Origin: Nemertoderma westbladi
Lineage: Eukaryota > Xenacoelomorpha > Nemertodermatida > Nemertodermatidae
DNA: 33,459 bases
NCBI GenBank assembly: GCA_032718475.1
Contig: JAUCBJ010005288.1
Span: forward strand, 1-33,459
Direction of reading: 5' to 3'
Made by a program: the position numbers and the translations under genes. How positions within the stretch are numbered: position 1 is the stretch's first letter; each line of letters starts with the position of its first letter. The notes under the pieces were generated by a model. That model saw only the letters and a list, made by a program, of their open reading frames with translations, ran no database searches and was not told the origin of the DNA. This document shows positions 30,959-33,459 of this stretch, piece after piece.

Positions 30959-32553
30959 TTTACAAATAAGTGAATTGGAGTTGAGCTATTTATTTGATAA
31001 GTTATCGTTTATTTATTTAAAAACGGCAATTCTTACCGTGAAATTAATCAGTTGTTAAACAATTGTTACAATATAAACATTAGTGAGAGGACTATCCGGA
31101 GGCGGATTTGTAGTTTAGGGTTTGAGAAGACGAAACTGTAATTATAATATCGACACAGTCATTTAACTTATTATCGATAAAGTTAATGATTCGGGAATAT
31201 CGTGAGGCTAGAGAAATATGGGGCAGTTTTTGAAACTGAAAGGTGTATGTGTTCCAAGATCGATAGTTGAACTACTACTTTCTCTCGTTAATCCCGAGGT
31301 CAGCGCCTTACACATGGACGGATACGACAAATTAAAGCCGTTCGGTTTTGCGATTCATGGTGCTATAGGTGATACTGTATAGTACAGTAGCTACCTTCAT
31401 ATGAGAAATTCCTTCGCCCCCCTTTTTCCTTTCGACCCCTTTATCCTCATTCGCATCGCAGATAGTGGCGCACATTAAGCTCAAGTGAAATAATGTATGG
31501 TTTATTGTTTTGGTTAGAAAAACCCCCACTGTAACATGCTCCTTTCCCTTAATCATTTTAATTTAATTTAATAATTTTAATTATTAATAAAAATTTTATA
31601 ATTAAAAATTAATTATTTTTCTCTTTAATTCCTGATGCTGCCTAACTCCATGTTAAATAATTTAATGTTCTGGAATATTTATTTATTTAAATAGAGCAGC
31701 CATGGCCTCCTAAACTATAGTTTAGGAAGCCTTGGGAACAGCTTAACTACATAAACCCTTCTACTTTGATGCTCTTCCAACAAATGAAATAAAATTTACG
31801 AAATAAAATTATAATAATTCCAGAAACTCAGGGTTCACTGATATGATATTACCTATCATACTGTACATAGATGGATGGTCTCGGAAAATAATCTGGCTAA
31901 ACGTGCTTCGGAGTAATAACAACCCAAATATTATTTGTTATTTATTTCTTAAGTCAATTGAGGAATTCGGGTGTCCTGAACGTTTAGAAACAAACAGGGG
32001 AACAGAGAATGGCCTTGAAGCTGCAGCCCAAGCCTTCTTTCGCGGAGACAGCGACGGGCATCGGTACATTTATTCTCCTAAAAACCAACGTATCGAGTCA
32101 TGGTGGGCTATACTCCGCAAGACATGGAGTAACTTCTGGATAAATTTATTTAAAGATCTTGTTTACAGAGAAGAGTTCGATCCATCTAACCCCATCCATA
32201 GTGACGTCATATGGTATTGTTTTTCTGGACTGATACAATCTGAACTAAACGAAGTTGTAAACATGTGGAACAATCATCATATTAGAAAATCAAGACATGA
32301 CACAATTGCCGGACAACCGAACTTTAATTATTTAAATCCTACTCCAAGAGGTGGTCAAACTGATTTGGGAATAACAATCTCCCAGGATATGCGAACGGCC
32401 GTAATGAACGAGATTCAGTTCCCAAACTATATCAGCGAGAACATTGAGTATTGTATGTATCTTGAACAGTTATATCAATGGCGATCACCATTAAACTGGC
32501 ATGAATGTCTCGAACGGTTCCAATTTATCATTGCCAATGGTTTTGGTTGGTAG
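30959..32553 (+). pseudogene. rve/DDE integrase-like gene with one retained intron
   Basis: The coding similarity begins near 30959 and runs, with a frameshift near 31018, through an HTH-like block FKNGNSYREINQLLNNC / NINISERTIRRRI to a TAA at about 31138. A second block, NYNIDTVI-stop-LIIDKVNDSG, follows. From 31218 the frame is clean: 31218-31368 joined to 31871-32553 gives 277 codons plus stop. The join (donor GGTGAT, acceptor ACATAG) restores a Gly-Ala-Ile-Asp-Gly sequence across the intron. The rve core shows Asp at residue 51 (IDGWSR), Asn at 92 where relatives have Asp (TNRGTEN), and Glu at 126 (NQRIESWW). Similar integrase-core proteins occur widely in animals. The Asp-to-Asn change and broken N terminus suggest an inactive copy. 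Confidence 0.8.
31369..31870 (+). other. Intron of the integrase-like gene
   Basis: A 502-bp GT-AG intron after the first base of an Asp codon. It contains an exact 20-bp palindrome, TCCTAAACTATAGTTTAGGA (31708-31727). Confidence 0.75.
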
Positions 32554-33218
32554 TTTTGTTTTTCACATTAGCTCTGAGAAACTTACTTCAGCAGAGCCAG
32601 AAGTAATTGGAACGCATTACACATCTAACACATTAGTTGTCAGTTTTGCCTTTGAGCGTGAACAACGTGAAACATACAGTATATTTAAGAAATTCCTCCA
32701 AAAATATCAGATGCAACATATGGGACATTGATTTATATGGTTGTCATTTTCCATATGGAGAAAAAGACTTGTTTTTTCAAAAAGTAACAATTTAACAATA
32801 ATTTTAGTAACAATTAATTATTTCATGTTTAATAGACAGAAATAACTATTTTGACACTTTAATGTTTAATAAACATAAATCTCAGAATATAATGTAATTG
32901 GTAAGGTATAATGTTTCGCGAAAAGCAATAATTCAATATGTATCATACTATAATGTGGTCATACATAGTAAATGGGGCAGTTAGTTAGAAAACTATATTA
33001 TATTGAATGCGAGTCCAGATTCCACAACACTTCTAATCAAAATCTTATCCATATCCTCTTGGCAATAAATATGATAAGGAATTGTCACCTGGAAGGCACA
33101 TGTACTGAATTTAATACGACAACTGCAGTTATTATCTTCGCAGGTAGATTTAAATATACTGTAGCTGTTAATGGTTTTGTATTAATTATTAATTTATTAA
33201 TTTAATTTTTTTATTGTA
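32554..33218. other. Downstream non-coding stretch
   Basis: AATAAA at 32868 may serve the integrase-like gene. The short plus-strand frames 32501-32731 and 32972-33205 show no similarity I recognise. Confidence 0.4.
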
Positions 33219-33331
33219 TTAATTTATGGTCGACCAAAAAATAATTTATGGTCGAACAAAAATTAATTTATGGTCGACCAAAAATTAATTTCTGGTCGAC
33301 CAAAAATTAATTTATGGTCGACCATAAATTA
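33219..33331. repeat. About 23-bp tandem repeat with GGTCGACC palindrome
   Basis: Five units of TTAATTTATGGTCGACCAAA type, the second with one change (GGTCGAAC). The last runs into GGTCGACCATAAATTATG, making the end of the array an inverted copy of the unit start. Confidence 0.9.
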
Positions 33332-33459
33332 TGACGTCATGGAGAACTTCTGAAAAAATAATAAAAAAAATAAATTAATTGGCAAAGATCAGCACCGTAG
33401 TCATAAGATAATTAGGCCAATTAATAATAATTGTCTCTGCGGGGTCTTTCAACTATTTA

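Overview
The window looks like nuclear DNA of a marine invertebrate animal, most likely a deuterostome. The evidence is AT-rich DNA with short runs of coding sequence, GT/AG introns, polyadenylation signals, and a dense load of animal transposons (L2/CR1-type LINE, pogo/Tigger, hAT, Harbinger). TAGGCCTA-like and TACAGTA-like words are very common; this weakly suggests an echinoderm, but the sequence does not settle it.

One host gene is secure: a two-exon SNX3/SNX12-type sorting nexin (19385-19518 joined to 20625-20979, + strand, 162 codons plus stop). A second candidate is a 306-codon low-complexity reading frame (27600-28520, +) of unknown function with a polyadenylation signal downstream. 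Nearly everything else is transposon-derived.

Layout: 660-2590 (-) is a decayed L2/CR1-type LINE fused to an unidentified fragment. 4943-5290 (-) is the C-terminal zinc motif of a second LINE. 5912-6096 is a 21-bp minisatellite. 7752-8560 (+) is a BED-finger protein with an N-terminal PIP-box-like peptide. It meets a pogo/Tigger transposase (8718-9680, -) head-on across a GGCGCA-rich junction. 10071-12090 is a foldback structure with two 225-bp inverted arms around a TTGTTGCTC minisatellite. 12220-12587 is one end of a hAT-type element in reverse orientation.

13439-18463 appears to be a decayed two-gene element: a + strand DUF6589-like protein (13439-16759) and a convergent - strand protein ending in a PHD-like zinc motif (17598-18463). 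A complete 805-bp hAT-type MITE with a perfect 8-bp target duplication (14944-15764) interrupts the first gene. Palindromic GATCGGG motifs lie on both sides.

After SNX3, several non-autonomous DNA transposons can be bounded by terminal repeats: 21590-23095, 23553-24130, 25334-25567, a Harbinger end and transposase fragment at 25682-26091, and 27068-27282. Two satellite arrays follow (about 38-bp hairpin units at 29000-29914; 19-bp units at 30117-30650). The window ends with an rve/DDE integrase-like gene (30959-32553, +). Its central intron can still be spliced in frame, but its N-terminal part is broken and its second catalytic Asp is Asn.

The most useful observations are the two-gene element with its MITE insertion, the foldback element, the perfect 40-bp hairpin in the SNX3 intron, the multi-motif 1.5-kb element and the integrase-like gene. 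All family assignments come from reading translations by eye, without database searches.
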